Source: Actinomycetota bacterium
Lineage (GTDB): Bacteria > Actinomycetota > Actinomycetes > Nanopelagicales > Nanopelagicaceae
Assembly: GCA_947451045.1 (NCBI GenBank)
Contig: CANFXM010000013.1
Location: 1-33,705, forward strand
Direction: 5' to 3'
Length of the DNA stretch: 33,705 bases
A program made the translations under genes and the position numbers. How positions within the stretch are numbered: the first letter of the stretch is position 1; each line of letters opens with the position of its first letter. The notes under the pieces are model-generated. The model was given only the letters and a program-made list of their open reading frames with translations, did not search any database and was not told the origin of the DNA. Shown piece by piece: positions 1-8,769 of the stretch.

Positions 1-362
1 AGGGCCTGTCCAAATAATTTTTGTTTGCCTGTCAAACCTAAAGATTTTTGCCGGGAGATTTTTAGCCAATCATCAATAAATCCAAGTGCCCCTAAGAAAA
101 ACACGAGCCCAAAAACAAGCAGTGCAGAAATTGTCATGCTGTGTCCAGTCACAACATGCGCTACGACGTATCCCACGACAGCTGCAAAAATAATTACAAG
201 GCCACCCATGGTTGGAGTGCCTCTTTTGGTGTGATGACTACTTGGGCCATCATCACGAATAATTTGACCATAGCCACGACGCGCTAAAAGTCGAATAAGT
301 AAAGGAGTTCCAAAGAGTGAAAAAATTAACGCGATTGCACCACTGATCAGAATTTGTTTCAT
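1..362 (-). CDS. mraY: phospho-N-acetylmuramoyl-pentapeptide transferase (MraY), N-terminal part, runs off the window
   Basis: Reverse-strand translation from ATG at 362: MKQILISGAIALIFSLFGTPLLIRLLARRGYGQIIRDDGPSSHHTKRGTPTMGGLVII..., matching the MraY N-terminus (DGPxxHxxKxGTPTMGG); ATGA overlap with murF stop. Confidence 0.95.
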   Translation of the reverse strand, partial: MKQILISGAIALIFSLFGTPLLIRLLARRGYGQIIRDDGPSSHHTKRGTPTMGGLVIIFAAVVGYVVAHVVTGHSMTISALLVFGLVFFLGALGFIDDWLKISRQKSLGLTGKQKLFGQA

Positions 363-1744
363 AGCTCAATCTCAATTCTTTGATTCCACAAGTTTTCAAT
401 ACCTTCAGATAAAATTTCGAATCCTTCTGCGCGAGAAGCTTTGACGAGTGCAACATCTCCGAGATTCATATTGGAAGAAAATGCAATTGCATCTTCAATT
501 GAACTCATGACATGGACTGCCATCTCGCCACCTTCGTACTTCTCCGGAAGATAGTCAGGTGCATTGACAAGCACGCAGTGATCAATTCCTATCTCTTGAG
601 CAAGGGTGCCAATAGCTCGATGCTCGAGCGCTGATGACTCGCCGAGTTCATGCATTTTTCCTAAAAACGCCCACGATTCTCCCCCACGCTCTTGCGCAAA
701 TAATGCAAGAGAACGCAAAGCTGCCTGCATTGAATCCGGGTTTGCGTTATATGAATCATTGATTAGTAGCAACCCCTTGAGCTCACGTAATTCCATACGC
801 CATTTACTTGACTGACTTGCAGTTGAGAGAGAGCCTGCGATGAGTTCAATAGAAAAACCAAGTGCTGTTCCTGCAGCCGCTGCCGCAAGAGCATTTGCAA
901 TGTGATGGGCTCCGACAAGGCGCAGGCCAACTGCGTCTCGTCCTTCTGGAGTCACTATATCAAAATGCGCGCGACCTTCTCTTATTTCAACATCTGCTGC
1001 CCGAATCTCATCACGTGTATTGATGCCAAAAGTCAATATTTTCCCTGAATGTAGTGAGGCCATTGCAGTTGTAAAGGAATCATATGTACCTAGTATTGCG
1101 ATTCCATTTTTTCCTAATGAAGAAATCAGTTCAGACTTAGTTTGTGCTATGGCCTCTTGCGAACCAAATTCTCCAACATGGGCTTTTCCAACTCCTAATA
1201 CAATTCCGATATTAGGGGAAACAATTTCACATAGTCGAGCAATATCTCCACGATGCCTGGCTCCCATTTCGATTATGCAATATTTTGTGGAGTAATCGCA
1301 TTGCAAAAGCGTCAACGGAACACCGAGCTCGTTATTGTACGAAGAGTAAGGAGCTACGGTATTTCCGACTGTTGTACAAATTGCACGTAATAGATCTTTC
1401 GTACTGGTCTTTCCTTGTGAACCGGTTATTCCAATAACGTACATATCTTGTAACTGAGATCGGACATATTTTGCTAATTGAGAAAGCGCAATAAGAACAT
1501 CACTGACAACAATACAATTCCCTTCAACTACCCGAGTACTCAAAGTAAGAACTGCACCATTTGAAATGGCATTTTTCACATAATCATGACCATCTTGATT
1601 TTCACCAAGGAGTGCTAGAAATAGAGAGCCATCAACTGCCTCACGAGAATCAAAAACTGCAGGAGCGCTCACCACGACATCTGCACTGCCGTGTAACTCA
1701 CCCAATACGATTTGAGATATTTGATGAGCGCTAATTTCTATCAT
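359..1744 (-). CDS. murF: UDP-N-acetylmuramoyl-tripeptide--D-alanyl-D-alanine ligase (MurF)
   Basis: 461 aa ORF with Mur ligase ATP motif GSQGKTSTKD, NDSYNANPDSM; dcw context. Confidence 0.95.
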   Translation of the reverse strand: MIEISAHQISQIVLGELHGSADVVVSAPAVFDSREAVDGSLFLALLGENQDGHDYVKNAISNGAVLTLSTRVVEGNCIVVSDVLIALSQLAKYVRSQLQDMYVIGITGSQGKTSTKDLLRAICTTVGNTVAPYSSYNNELGVPLTLLQCDYSTKYCIIEMGARHRGDIARLCEIVSPNIGIVLGVGKAHVGEFGSQEAIAQTKSELISSLGKNGIAILGTYDSFTTAMASLHSGKILTFGINTRDEIRAADVEIREGRAHFDIVTPEGRDAVGLRLVGAHHIANALAAAAAGTALGFSIELIAGSLSTASQSSKWRMELRELKGLLLINDSYNANPDSMQAALRSLALFAQERGGESWAFLGKMHELGESSALEHRAIGTLAQEIGIDHCVLVNAPDYLPEKYEGGEMAVHVMSSIEDAIAFSSNMNLGDVALVKASRAEGFEILSEGIENLWNQRIEIEL

Positions 1745-3237
1745 TTTTTTTCTTCAATCGCTTTTGCTAATTCGATTCGGTCATCAAAGGAATGAACTTC
1801 TCCTAAAATATCTTGGCCAGTTTCATGGCCTTTTCCAAGAATTATTACGAGATCACCTTCTTGTGCATAATTGACGGCGCTCTGTATCGCTTCGTGGCGA
1901 TCGATAATGATATTTTTTTCATCTAGATTTTTTATTTCTTGAGTCATGTCCTGCAAAATTGATTCAGCTTTTTCAGAACGTGGATTATCACTTGTAAAGA
2001 TTGCGATATCTGAGCCTTGTTTCAGTGCCAAGCCCATAGCTGCACGTTTACTTCGATCCCTATCTCCGCCACAACCTAGAACTCCTATAACTCTGCCTTT
2101 ACTCAATTCTCGTGCTGTTTCTAACACTCGTGCAACTGCATCAGGTGAATGTGCGTAATCAACAAAGGCTGCAAATTTTTGACCAACCGCAATGGATTCC
2201 AAACGTCCTGTAGCACCTTGTAGCTTTGCTAAATTGGAAGAAATATCTATCGGATCTATTCCACTTTCTACCGCAATCGCAATTGCCATAAGCAAATTGT
2301 CATAGTTATATCCCCCATGTAAATTCACATTGCCCTCAATGAGAATTCCACCCGTACCTCGAATCGAAATTGTCGCCCCAAAATACTCATGTTCAATTCG
2401 AGAATAATGCCACTGCGCGCCTTGGTTACTGCGAGAAAGAGTAACAACCGGCAACTCCGTCATCTCTTTGAGCCGTAAACCGTAATCGTCATCAATATTT
2501 ATAACGGCCAAATCCGCATACTCAAATGTAAAAAGCGAAGCCTTAGCTTGAAAGTAATTTTCAATACTCTTATGGAAGTCAAGGTGGTCCTGGGTCAAAT
2601 TAGTAAAACCTACGACTGCAAAGTGGCTGCCTCGAATTCGCTCGAGTGCGATGGCGTGGCTTGAAACCTCCATCACTAAATTCCGCATGTGCCGTTCTCG
2701 CATCACTGCCGCAAGTGCTTGTAGTTCACTACTTTCTGGAGTTGTTCGCTTGCTTGTGAGAACTTCATTTCCAATTCGCGTTTCAATAGTTCCAATGAGT
2801 CCGCTCTCGCGACCCGCCAAAGACATAATTTGATGAAGCAATGTTGTAACAGTAGTTTTGCCATTCGTTCCAGTAATTCCAACACTATAAAGATCGCGCA
2901 TTGGCTCACTGTGAAACCATGCACTCAATACGCCAGCACTTCTACGTGGATTTTCAGCAACAATCACTGGGACACCCTGCACGAGCTTGGATCCCGCTTC
3001 ATCTGTCAACACTGCTACGGCGCCGCGAGTAATTGCTTGCGCTGCAAATTTTGCTCCATGTGTTTTCTCTCCAGGTAGTGCAATAAAGAGATCTCCTGGT
3101 TCGACATCGTTGCTGGATTGTGTCATTCCTTGAATAGAAATTTTGCTAAGGTCTATTTTCGAAGTTTCAGAATGAGCTGAAATAATCTCGCATACTGCAT
3201 CGAGAGGCTTAGAAACACTCGACATCGTTCTTAGCAT
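1741..3237 (-). CDS. murE: UDP-N-acetylmuramyl-tripeptide synthetase (MurE)
   Basis: 498 aa ORF with GITGTNGKTTVTTLL, DYAHSPDA, DNPRSE motifs; overlaps murF start by 4 bp. Confidence 0.95.
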   Translation of the reverse strand: MLRTMSSVSKPLDAVCEIISAHSETSKIDLSKISIQGMTQSSNDVEPGDLFIALPGEKTHGAKFAAQAITRGAVAVLTDEAGSKLVQGVPVIVAENPRRSAGVLSAWFHSEPMRDLYSVGITGTNGKTTVTTLLHQIMSLAGRESGLIGTIETRIGNEVLTSKRTTPESSELQALAAVMRERHMRNLVMEVSSHAIALERIRGSHFAVVGFTNLTQDHLDFHKSIENYFQAKASLFTFEYADLAVINIDDDYGLRLKEMTELPVVTLSRSNQGAQWHYSRIEHEYFGATISIRGTGGILIEGNVNLHGGYNYDNLLMAIAIAVESGIDPIDISSNLAKLQGATGRLESIAVGQKFAAFVDYAHSPDAVARVLETARELSKGRVIGVLGCGGDRDRSKRAAMGLALKQGSDIAIFTSDNPRSEKAESILQDMTQEIKNLDEKNIIIDRHEAIQSAVNYAQEGDLVIILGKGHETGQDILGEVHSFDDRIELAKAIEEKK

Positions 3238-5036
3238 TATGGATTTACCGCAGCTTTCTTGATGCGAGCTTTCAATTCTGCTTCATTGAGAGCGACGGGA
3301 ACTACTTTTGTACCTGTTGGCGAAACGTGCTCGCTCTTTAGTGCAAATGACATTACTTGTTTGAAAACAGGCCCACCTAAAGCTCCACCCCAGTGCAAGC
3401 CTTTTGGATCTTGAATAGTGACGCTAATGACGTAGCGAGGTTTATCTGCAGGCGCAAAGCCAATAAATGATGCTGTGTAACCGCTGTAACAATTACATGC
3501 AGAGTTGTATCTCATAGCAGTACCTGTCTTGCCTGCCACTCTGTACCCTGGAATTGCGGCGGCAGGAGCTGTTCCATTGGCAGAGACAACGCTCTCCATC
3601 ATAATTCGCATCTTTTGCGCAGTTTCTGCACTGACAACTCTTTCGCTAGCACGTGCTGGTGCAGGAGTGAAATGGCCACTTGAATCACTAGTCCCAGCAA
3701 TAACGGAGGGAGTTACTCGAATTCCATTATTCGCAATCGTTGCAAAAATACTTGTGGCTTGCATAGCGGTTACGGAATAGCCCTGGCCAAATGCAATAGT
3801 TGGTGCGGATGTGCCCGACCATTGTGAAACAGGTGCCAGAATTCCCTGCGATTCTCCTGGAAGACCCGATCCTGTATTTACTCCTACGCCGAATTTTTTC
3901 AAGTAGTCATATAACTTTTGATTATCTAATTTTTCACCAATTTGAATCGAGCCGGTATTACTCGATTCTGCCAATATTCCCGACACTGTAAGTCTCTCGG
4001 TTGCATGTTTTTGGTGATCACGGAATATTTTTGCCGAACGCTTGAGTTGGTATGGGACTGTAAAAACAGTATCTGGTGTGACTACTTTTTCCTCAATCGC
4101 AGCAGCCATTGTCATAACTTTGCCCGTGGAGCCAGGTTCATACACATCTTGAACTGAAGGATTGCGCATCAATGTCAGCGAAACACCTTTACGGTTATTA
4201 GGGTCAAATGTTGGCGCAGTAGCGTGTGCAATTATTTGGCCAGTCTTTGGATCCATCACAATTACAGTTCCACTTACCGCCCCTGAACTTTTTACTGCAT
4301 CACTGATTGCTTTAGATGCAACCCACTGAATATCTCGATTTATGCTGAGGCGAATACTTGCGCCAGTTTTAGCGGGGACTATTTCAGACTGCGAGCCAGG
4401 AATTTCTGCCGCATACCCGTTTGCATAAGAGTACTTTCCATCAACACCTGTAATTGTAGAATTTTGGCTCTCTTCAAGTCCCGTGGCTCCAATTCCTGCA
4501 TCATTGACAAATCCAATGAGAGAGGCAAGAAGCGGACCTGATGGATATTCACGAATATAAGAACGCTCTGGAAAAAATCCAACAATTCTATTTGAAATAT
4601 TCTTTTTACTGAGTTGCAAGTTATACGTATTCATAGCATCACTTAGTAATTTCCAGGTCTCAGGTTTACCATTTCGATAAACCATGCTCCAGCGGTGAGT
4701 GCCTGTGATGCTCTTCGCAACATCTGCAGTAGGAATACCGATAATGGGAGCGACAAATTCTGCAACTCTTTGAGGATCAGTAATAAGAGTTTGATCTACC
4801 ACGATGCTCGTTGCTGCAACGCTACGTGCAAATGCAACGCCGTTTATATCGGTTATTTCTCCTCTAGGAGCTGGCAACGAACGGGTTAGAAACATTTCAT
4901 TATTAGCGCGTGCCTGATATGTGGCAGCTTGAACTGCTTGGATCTGAACAAGTCTCATTCCAAAGGCGAGCAAAAAAACGAGTGCAGTAATGATAAGCAC
5001 TCTGATTCTGCCTTTTGCTAATGAAAAATTACCCAT
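3237..5036 (-). CDS. ftsI: division peptidoglycan transpeptidase, penicillin-binding protein (FtsI/PBP3-like)
   Basis: 599 aa ORF; N-terminal TM, SxxK (EPGSTGKVM), SSN and KTGTA transpeptidase motifs; dcw position. Confidence 0.93.
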   Translation of the reverse strand: MGNFSLAKGRIRVLIITALVFLLAFGMRLVQIQAVQAATYQARANNEMFLTRSLPAPRGEITDINGVAFARSVAATSIVVDQTLITDPQRVAEFVAPIIGIPTADVAKSITGTHRWSMVYRNGKPETWKLLSDAMNTYNLQLSKKNISNRIVGFFPERSYIREYPSGPLLASLIGFVNDAGIGATGLEESQNSTITGVDGKYSYANGYAAEIPGSQSEIVPAKTGASIRLSINRDIQWVASKAISDAVKSSGAVSGTVIVMDPKTGQIIAHATAPTFDPNNRKGVSLTLMRNPSVQDVYEPGSTGKVMTMAAAIEEKVVTPDTVFTVPYQLKRSAKIFRDHQKHATERLTVSGILAESSNTGSIQIGEKLDNQKLYDYLKKFGVGVNTGSGLPGESQGILAPVSQWSGTSAPTIAFGQGYSVTAMQATSIFATIANNGIRVTPSVIAGTSDSSGHFTPAPARASERVVSAETAQKMRIMMESVVSANGTAPAAAIPGYRVAGKTGTAMRYNSACNCYSGYTASFIGFAPADKPRYVISVTIQDPKGLHWGGALGGPVFKQVMSFALKSEHVSPTGTKVVPVALNEAELKARIKKAAVNP

Positions 5037-5436
5037 TCTTTACAACTCCTTTAGCCGTAGGAATTGCATCTAAGTTTAGAAAAATTGGAGCATCCGATGG
5101 GCGCATCCCTAACTTTGTTGCCGCACTTGCTAAAGAAATTGGAGACGAGATCTGATCAATGCTGCGATCTATAGCTTCTCGTTGGTCGCTAATTAATCTG
5201 CTCTCAGCTTTCAATTTGCTCAATTCAAAAGCATCCTGGGCAAGAAAAGTATTTATAACAAGTAAGAGCACAAAACCAAAAATGCCTACTGCTGTGATGA
5301 AAAGGGCAAAGAATTTTCTGTCAGCTTGTTTGACTTCGGTATTACTTGTAACAATCTTGAGTGCGACCTGATTTGTCTTTTCGGCAATGAGTTCACGCGA
5401 ACGAGTGACTACAGGTGCGAAGGCGGTAATTGCCAT
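5029..5436 (-). CDS. ftsL: FtsL-like septum formation bitopic membrane protein
   Basis: 135 aa, single TM (FALFITAVGIFGFVLLLVIN) followed by coiled-coil-like region; position between rsmH and ftsI. Confidence 0.8.
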   Translation of the reverse strand: MAITAFAPVVTRSRELIAEKTNQVALKIVTSNTEVKQADRKFFALFITAVGIFGFVLLLVINTFLAQDAFELSKLKAESRLISDQREAIDRSIDQISSPISLASAATKLGMRPSDAPIFLNLDAIPTAKGVVKNG

Positions 5437-6401
5437 TATGCGGCCACCTTTTCAATTGCGCGCAACCGCACAGATGCTGATCTGGAATTTTCATCAAGTT
5501 CAGACTGAGAAGGTGTTTCTCCACCACGAGTGACAAGTGCAAACTTTGCCGCAAATTCAGGGAGCTCAAATGGGAAATTTCTTGGAGTACCCGATGTTGT
5601 CGATGCCACAAAGAGTTCCTTGACAATTCGATCTTCTAAAGATTGGAAAGACATAACGACCAATCTGGCGCCCACGCTAAGAAGATTGAGTGCAATAGGT
5701 AGAGCCCGTGTGATGGTGCCAAGTTCGTCGTTAGTTTCTATACGAAGAGCTTGAAAAGTTCTTTTCGCTGGATTGCCACCAGTACGACGCGTTGCAGCAG
5801 GAATACTCTCTTTTACTAAAGCAGCTAGCTCAGTAGTTGAATTCAATGGGTTTTTTGCGCGTGCTTTTACGATTGATTCAACAATGCGCGTTGCAAACTT
5901 TTCTTCACCGTAGGAACGAAGAATTCGTACTAGTTGTCCTGGTTCATAGGTATTCACAATTTCTTGGGCAGTAAGACTTTGTGTCACATCCATACGCATA
6001 TCAAGGGGGGCTTCATGGGAGTAAGAGAACCCACGATTCGCTTCATCTAATTGCATTGAAGAAACTCCAAGATCAAAGAGTGCTCCCGTAATTTCTGTAT
6101 AACCAAAGGACTGAACTACTTCGCCTATGCGATCAAATGTGGTGTGTGCTGTTTTCAATCGATCTTTATATATAGATAGCCGTGAAGTTGCAGAATCAAT
6201 TGCACTTTGATCGCGGTCAATTCCAATAACAGTGAGGTTGGGAAATGCCTTCAGTAGTGCCTCTGTATGACCGCCAAGGCCCAATGTTGCATCAACAATA
6301 AGTGGATTCGAACTAGTAAGAATTGCGGGAGCCAGAAGTTCAATGCAACGATCGCGCATTACTGAATAGTGCGCAGTACTACTTGTCATCTTCTCCCCCA
6401 T
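5436..6401 (-). CDS. rsmH: 16S rRNA (cytosine(1402)-N(4))-methyltransferase (RsmH/MraW)
   Basis: HYSVMRDRCIELL, DATLGLGGHTEALL, FDLGVSSMQLD, RGFSY motifs; exact start ambiguous (ATG 6401 or ATG 6389). Confidence 0.95.
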   Translation of the reverse strand: MGEKMTSSTAHYSVMRDRCIELLAPAILTSSNPLIVDATLGLGGHTEALLKAFPNLTVIGIDRDQSAIDSATSRLSIYKDRLKTAHTTFDRIGEVVQSFGYTEITGALFDLGVSSMQLDEANRGFSYSHEAPLDMRMDVTQSLTAQEIVNTYEPGQLVRILRSYGEEKFATRIVESIVKARAKNPLNSTTELAALVKESIPAATRRTGGNPAKRTFQALRIETNDELGTITRALPIALNLLSVGARLVVMSFQSLEDRIVKELFVASTTSGTPRNFPFELPEFAAKFALVTRGGETPSQSELDENSRSASVRLRAIEKVAA

Positions 6402-6440
6402 TTCATTTCCCGTCTTTCATTTTCTCGTTTACATTTCTTT

Positions 6441-6544
6441 ACTCTCTGCTCTGGTCACCGCCGGCCGACGGATCTATTTTGTATCGACGCCGGGGAAGTG
6501 GCGCCGATACTTTCGAAGGGTCGGCGGTGGCCACAACAGAGAGT
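6441..6544. other. large nested inverted repeat / stem-loop in the mraZ-rsmH intergenic region
   Basis: Outer arms ACTCTCTG(6441-6448)/CAGAGAGT(6537-6544); middle arms TGGTCACCGC(6452-6461)/GCGGTGGCCA(6524-6533, one mismatch or wobble) plus CGAC(6466-6469)/GTCG(6520-6523); inner arms GTATCGACGCC(6481-6491)/GGCGCCGATAC(6500-6510), fully paired with one G-U on the minus-strand transcript. Confidence 0.7.
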
Positions 6545-6559
6545 TGGACCAAACTTTTA

Positions 6560-6991
6560 TTAGAAGAGGCCCGGAAATACCTCCTCAGAAACATCAGCAA
6601 AACTCTTTTCACGATCCGCTAAATATTCATTCCATGCAGTTGCGTCCCAAATTTCAACGCGAGTATTTGCACCAATAACAACGCAATCTTTTTCAAGAGC
6701 TGCATATGTGCGCAGCCCTTGTGGAATTGTTATGCGACCTTGGCGATCAGGAATTTCATCGTGTGCACCTGCATACATAACACGTTGATAATCACGTGCT
6801 GATTTCGCAGTAACTGGCGCTTGTTTTAGCGTTTCTGTAATGACAGAAAATTCATGTGATGGAAAAACGTAGAGACAACGTTCTTGTCCTTTTGTAATAA
6901 CTAAACCTGCTGCTAAATCTTCGCGAAACTTTGCAGGAAGAATGAGGCGGCCTTTTTCATCCAGACGAGGCTCGTGGGTGCCTAAAAACAT
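6560..6991 (-). CDS. mraZ: transcriptional regulator MraZ
   Basis: [24 protein letters not shown] and second SpoVT-AbrB-like domain ([13 protein letters not shown]); start trimmed from the ORF track's 7012 (TTG) to ATG at 6991. Confidence 0.95.
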   Translation of the reverse strand: MFLGTHEPRLDEKGRLILPAKFREDLAAGLVITKGQERCLYVFPSHEFSVITETLKQAPVTAKSARDYQRVMYAGAHDEIPDRQGRITIPQGLRTYAALEKDCVVIGANTRVEIWDATAWNEYLADREKSFADVSEEVFPGLF

Positions 6992-7047
6992 GTGGTGCGC
7001 CCCCTTCCCCAAAGGATCGCTGAACAGAGCTTTTTCGCTCTATTCCC

Positions 7048-7123
7048 CCACTTTACTCCACTTTCCTCCTTTTTCAACCACCTTTCGCCACCTTTCTCCC
7101 CGCTCCTCCCCACCTCTCCCCAC
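7048..7123 (-). promoter_or_regulatory. putative MraZ operator array (10-bp-phased GTGG-type boxes)
   Basis: On the minus strand GTGG at 7123-7120, 7113-7110, (GCGG 7103-7100), 7091-7088, 7081-7078, 7061-7058, 7051-7048; spacing 10 bp within each run; directly upstream of mraZ. Confidence 0.75.
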
Positions 7124-7136
7124 TCATTTTGGGCAT

Positions 7137-7163
7137 AAAAAAAGAGCTCCCGAAGGAGCTCTT
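7137..7163 (-). terminator. intrinsic terminator ending the dinB/DUF3040 transcription unit
   Basis: Minus strand AAGAGCTCC-TTCG-GGAGCTCTT, perfect 9-bp stem followed by a run of T. Confidence 0.9.
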
Positions 7164-7180
7164 CTACCTACCGCAAGGGT

Positions 7181-7540
7181 TTATTGGTCGGAATTGCGTT
7201 GATCCCAACGCTGCTCCAGGCGTGAACCGAGCCCAAATCCCTTTCGTGGGCTACGAGAATTTTTGACCGAACTCGTAGTGCTTCCGATGGAGGAAATAAG
7301 AAGGATCAGCCCAGTAAGGGCGATAAGGAAACCGATCACGCCCACGATAGTCATTTTGGCAATGAGGCCAGCAAAGAGTGTGACCAATCCAAGTCCAATA
7401 AGCACGAGGGCGCGTAGGGCGCGATTTCGTCCGGGACGCATAGCGGCCCCCGACAAAGTTGTAGCCAGTTTTGGATCCTCGGTCAGAAGGGCAGCTTCCA
7501 TTTGGTCTAGTAAGCGTTTTTCATGCTCAGAAAGTGCCAT
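7181..7540 (-). CDS. DUF3040-family small membrane protein
   Basis: MALSEHEKRLLDQMEAALLTEDPKLA..., two TM segments; start trimmed to ATG 7540. Confidence 0.85.
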   Translation of the reverse strand: MALSEHEKRLLDQMEAALLTEDPKLATTLSGAAMRPGRNRALRALVLIGLGLVTLFAGLIAKMTIVGVIGFLIALTGLILLISSIGSTTSSVKNSRSPRKGFGLGSRLEQRWDQRNSDQ

Positions 7541-7575
7541 GGCCACACAATAGAACATCTTTTCTTTCATCGCTA

Positions 7576-8769
7576 CTAGGAAATGTCGGGCTCGTCCTCA
7601 GGCTCCACTAAACGAGCCGGGCGCACGCTATCTCGCCCAAAACGTGCCTGCGCCTTATCGATAGCGCTCTCGGCTTCGCGCCATCCATTCTCGCGCTGAC
7701 CTAGAAGCATCTGGTGTGGGGCTCCCTCACTCAAATTTTCAAGGCCTACTCCCACAAGTCGAAGGCGCGCTCGCTCAATTCGCAGCGCTTTATATAAACC
7801 TTTTACAACGTCATAGACCTCGTGTGTGGAATCAATTGGAAGTGCCAAAGTTTTTGAGCGATTGATTGTTGTGAAATCAGCAAAGCGAACTTTAATTGAA
7901 ATAGTTTTTGCGAAAAGATTTCGCGAACGAAGGCGCGACGTTGCCTTCTCGCAGAGGCGAAGATATTCCTTAAGAATTTCTTCAGGGCTATCTAAATCTA
8001 ATGGAAATGTTTCTGCCGCGCTAATACTTTTCTCTGGTTCATCAGTTACTACATCGCGGTAATCGCGACCCCATGCAAGTTCATAAAGTGAGGCGCCACT
8101 TGCTTCACCGAGTGCGCGAATCAATGTTGTACGGGGAAGTTTTGCAATATCTTCCACAGTTCGAAGTCCTAAGCGTTCAAGTACTTCGGCGGTCTTGGGG
8201 CCCACTCCCCAAATTGCCTTGACAGGCAATGGATGCAGAAATGTCAGGATGCGATCTGCTGGAATTTCTAATATTCCATTTGGTTTACAACGACCGGATG
8301 CTAGCTTGGCAATAAATTTTGATGGTGCGATTCCGACAGAACATGTGATGCCTTCTTGTTTTTCAACTTTAATACGAATCGCTTCTGCAATTTCTCGCCC
8401 CGTACCTAGCAATCGTTTTGCACCTGTTACATCGAGAAATGCTTCATCAAGTGAGATGGGCTCTACTAATGGAGTAAAGGATTGAAAGATTTCCATAATT
8501 CCCGCGGATACTTCGCTGTAACGAGAATGATCTGGTGGAATAAAAATTGCATGGGGCGCTAATCGTTGCGCGCGACCAACTGGCATCGCTGCATGTATTC
8601 CAAATTTGCGAGCTTCATAATTTGCAGAAAGGACTACCCCGCGAGCTCCTGCGCCAACTACTACCGCTTTACCTTTCAGTGTTGGGTTATCGCGCTCTGC
8701 AACTGAGGCGAAGAAGGCATCCATGTCGACATGCAGAATCGTTGCCTGCGTTGCCTCTTCCTCGCTCAT
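7576..8769 (-). CDS. dinB: DNA polymerase IV (Y-family, DinB)
   Basis: HVDMDAFFASVAERDNP, YEARKFGIHAAMP, SLDEAFLDVTG, CSVGIAPSKFIAKLAS motifs; catalytic acidic residues intact; C-terminal QMLLGQ resembles a clamp-binding motif. Confidence 0.95.
   Translation of the reverse strand: MSEEEATQATILHVDMDAFFASVAERDNPTLKGKAVVVGAGARGVVLSANYEARKFGIHAAMPVGRAQRLAPHAIFIPPDHSRYSEVSAGIMEIFQSFTPLVEPISLDEAFLDVTGAKRLLGTGREIAEAIRIKVEKQEGITCSVGIAPSKFIAKLASGRCKPNGILEIPADRILTFLHPLPVKAIWGVGPKTAEVLERLGLRTVEDIAKLPRTTLIRALGEASGASLYELAWGRDYRDVVTDEPEKSISAAETFPLDLDSPEEILKEYLRLCEKATSRLRSRNLFAKTISIKVRFADFTTINRSKTLALPIDSTHEVYDVVKGLYKALRIERARLRLVGVGLENLSEGAPHQMLLGQRENGWREAESAIDKAQARFGRDSVRPARLVEPEDEPDIS

Noticed and set aside
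25-234. Plus-strand 69-aa ORF in the track
   Set aside because: Antisense to the clear MraY coding sequence; composition is that of a shadow ORF
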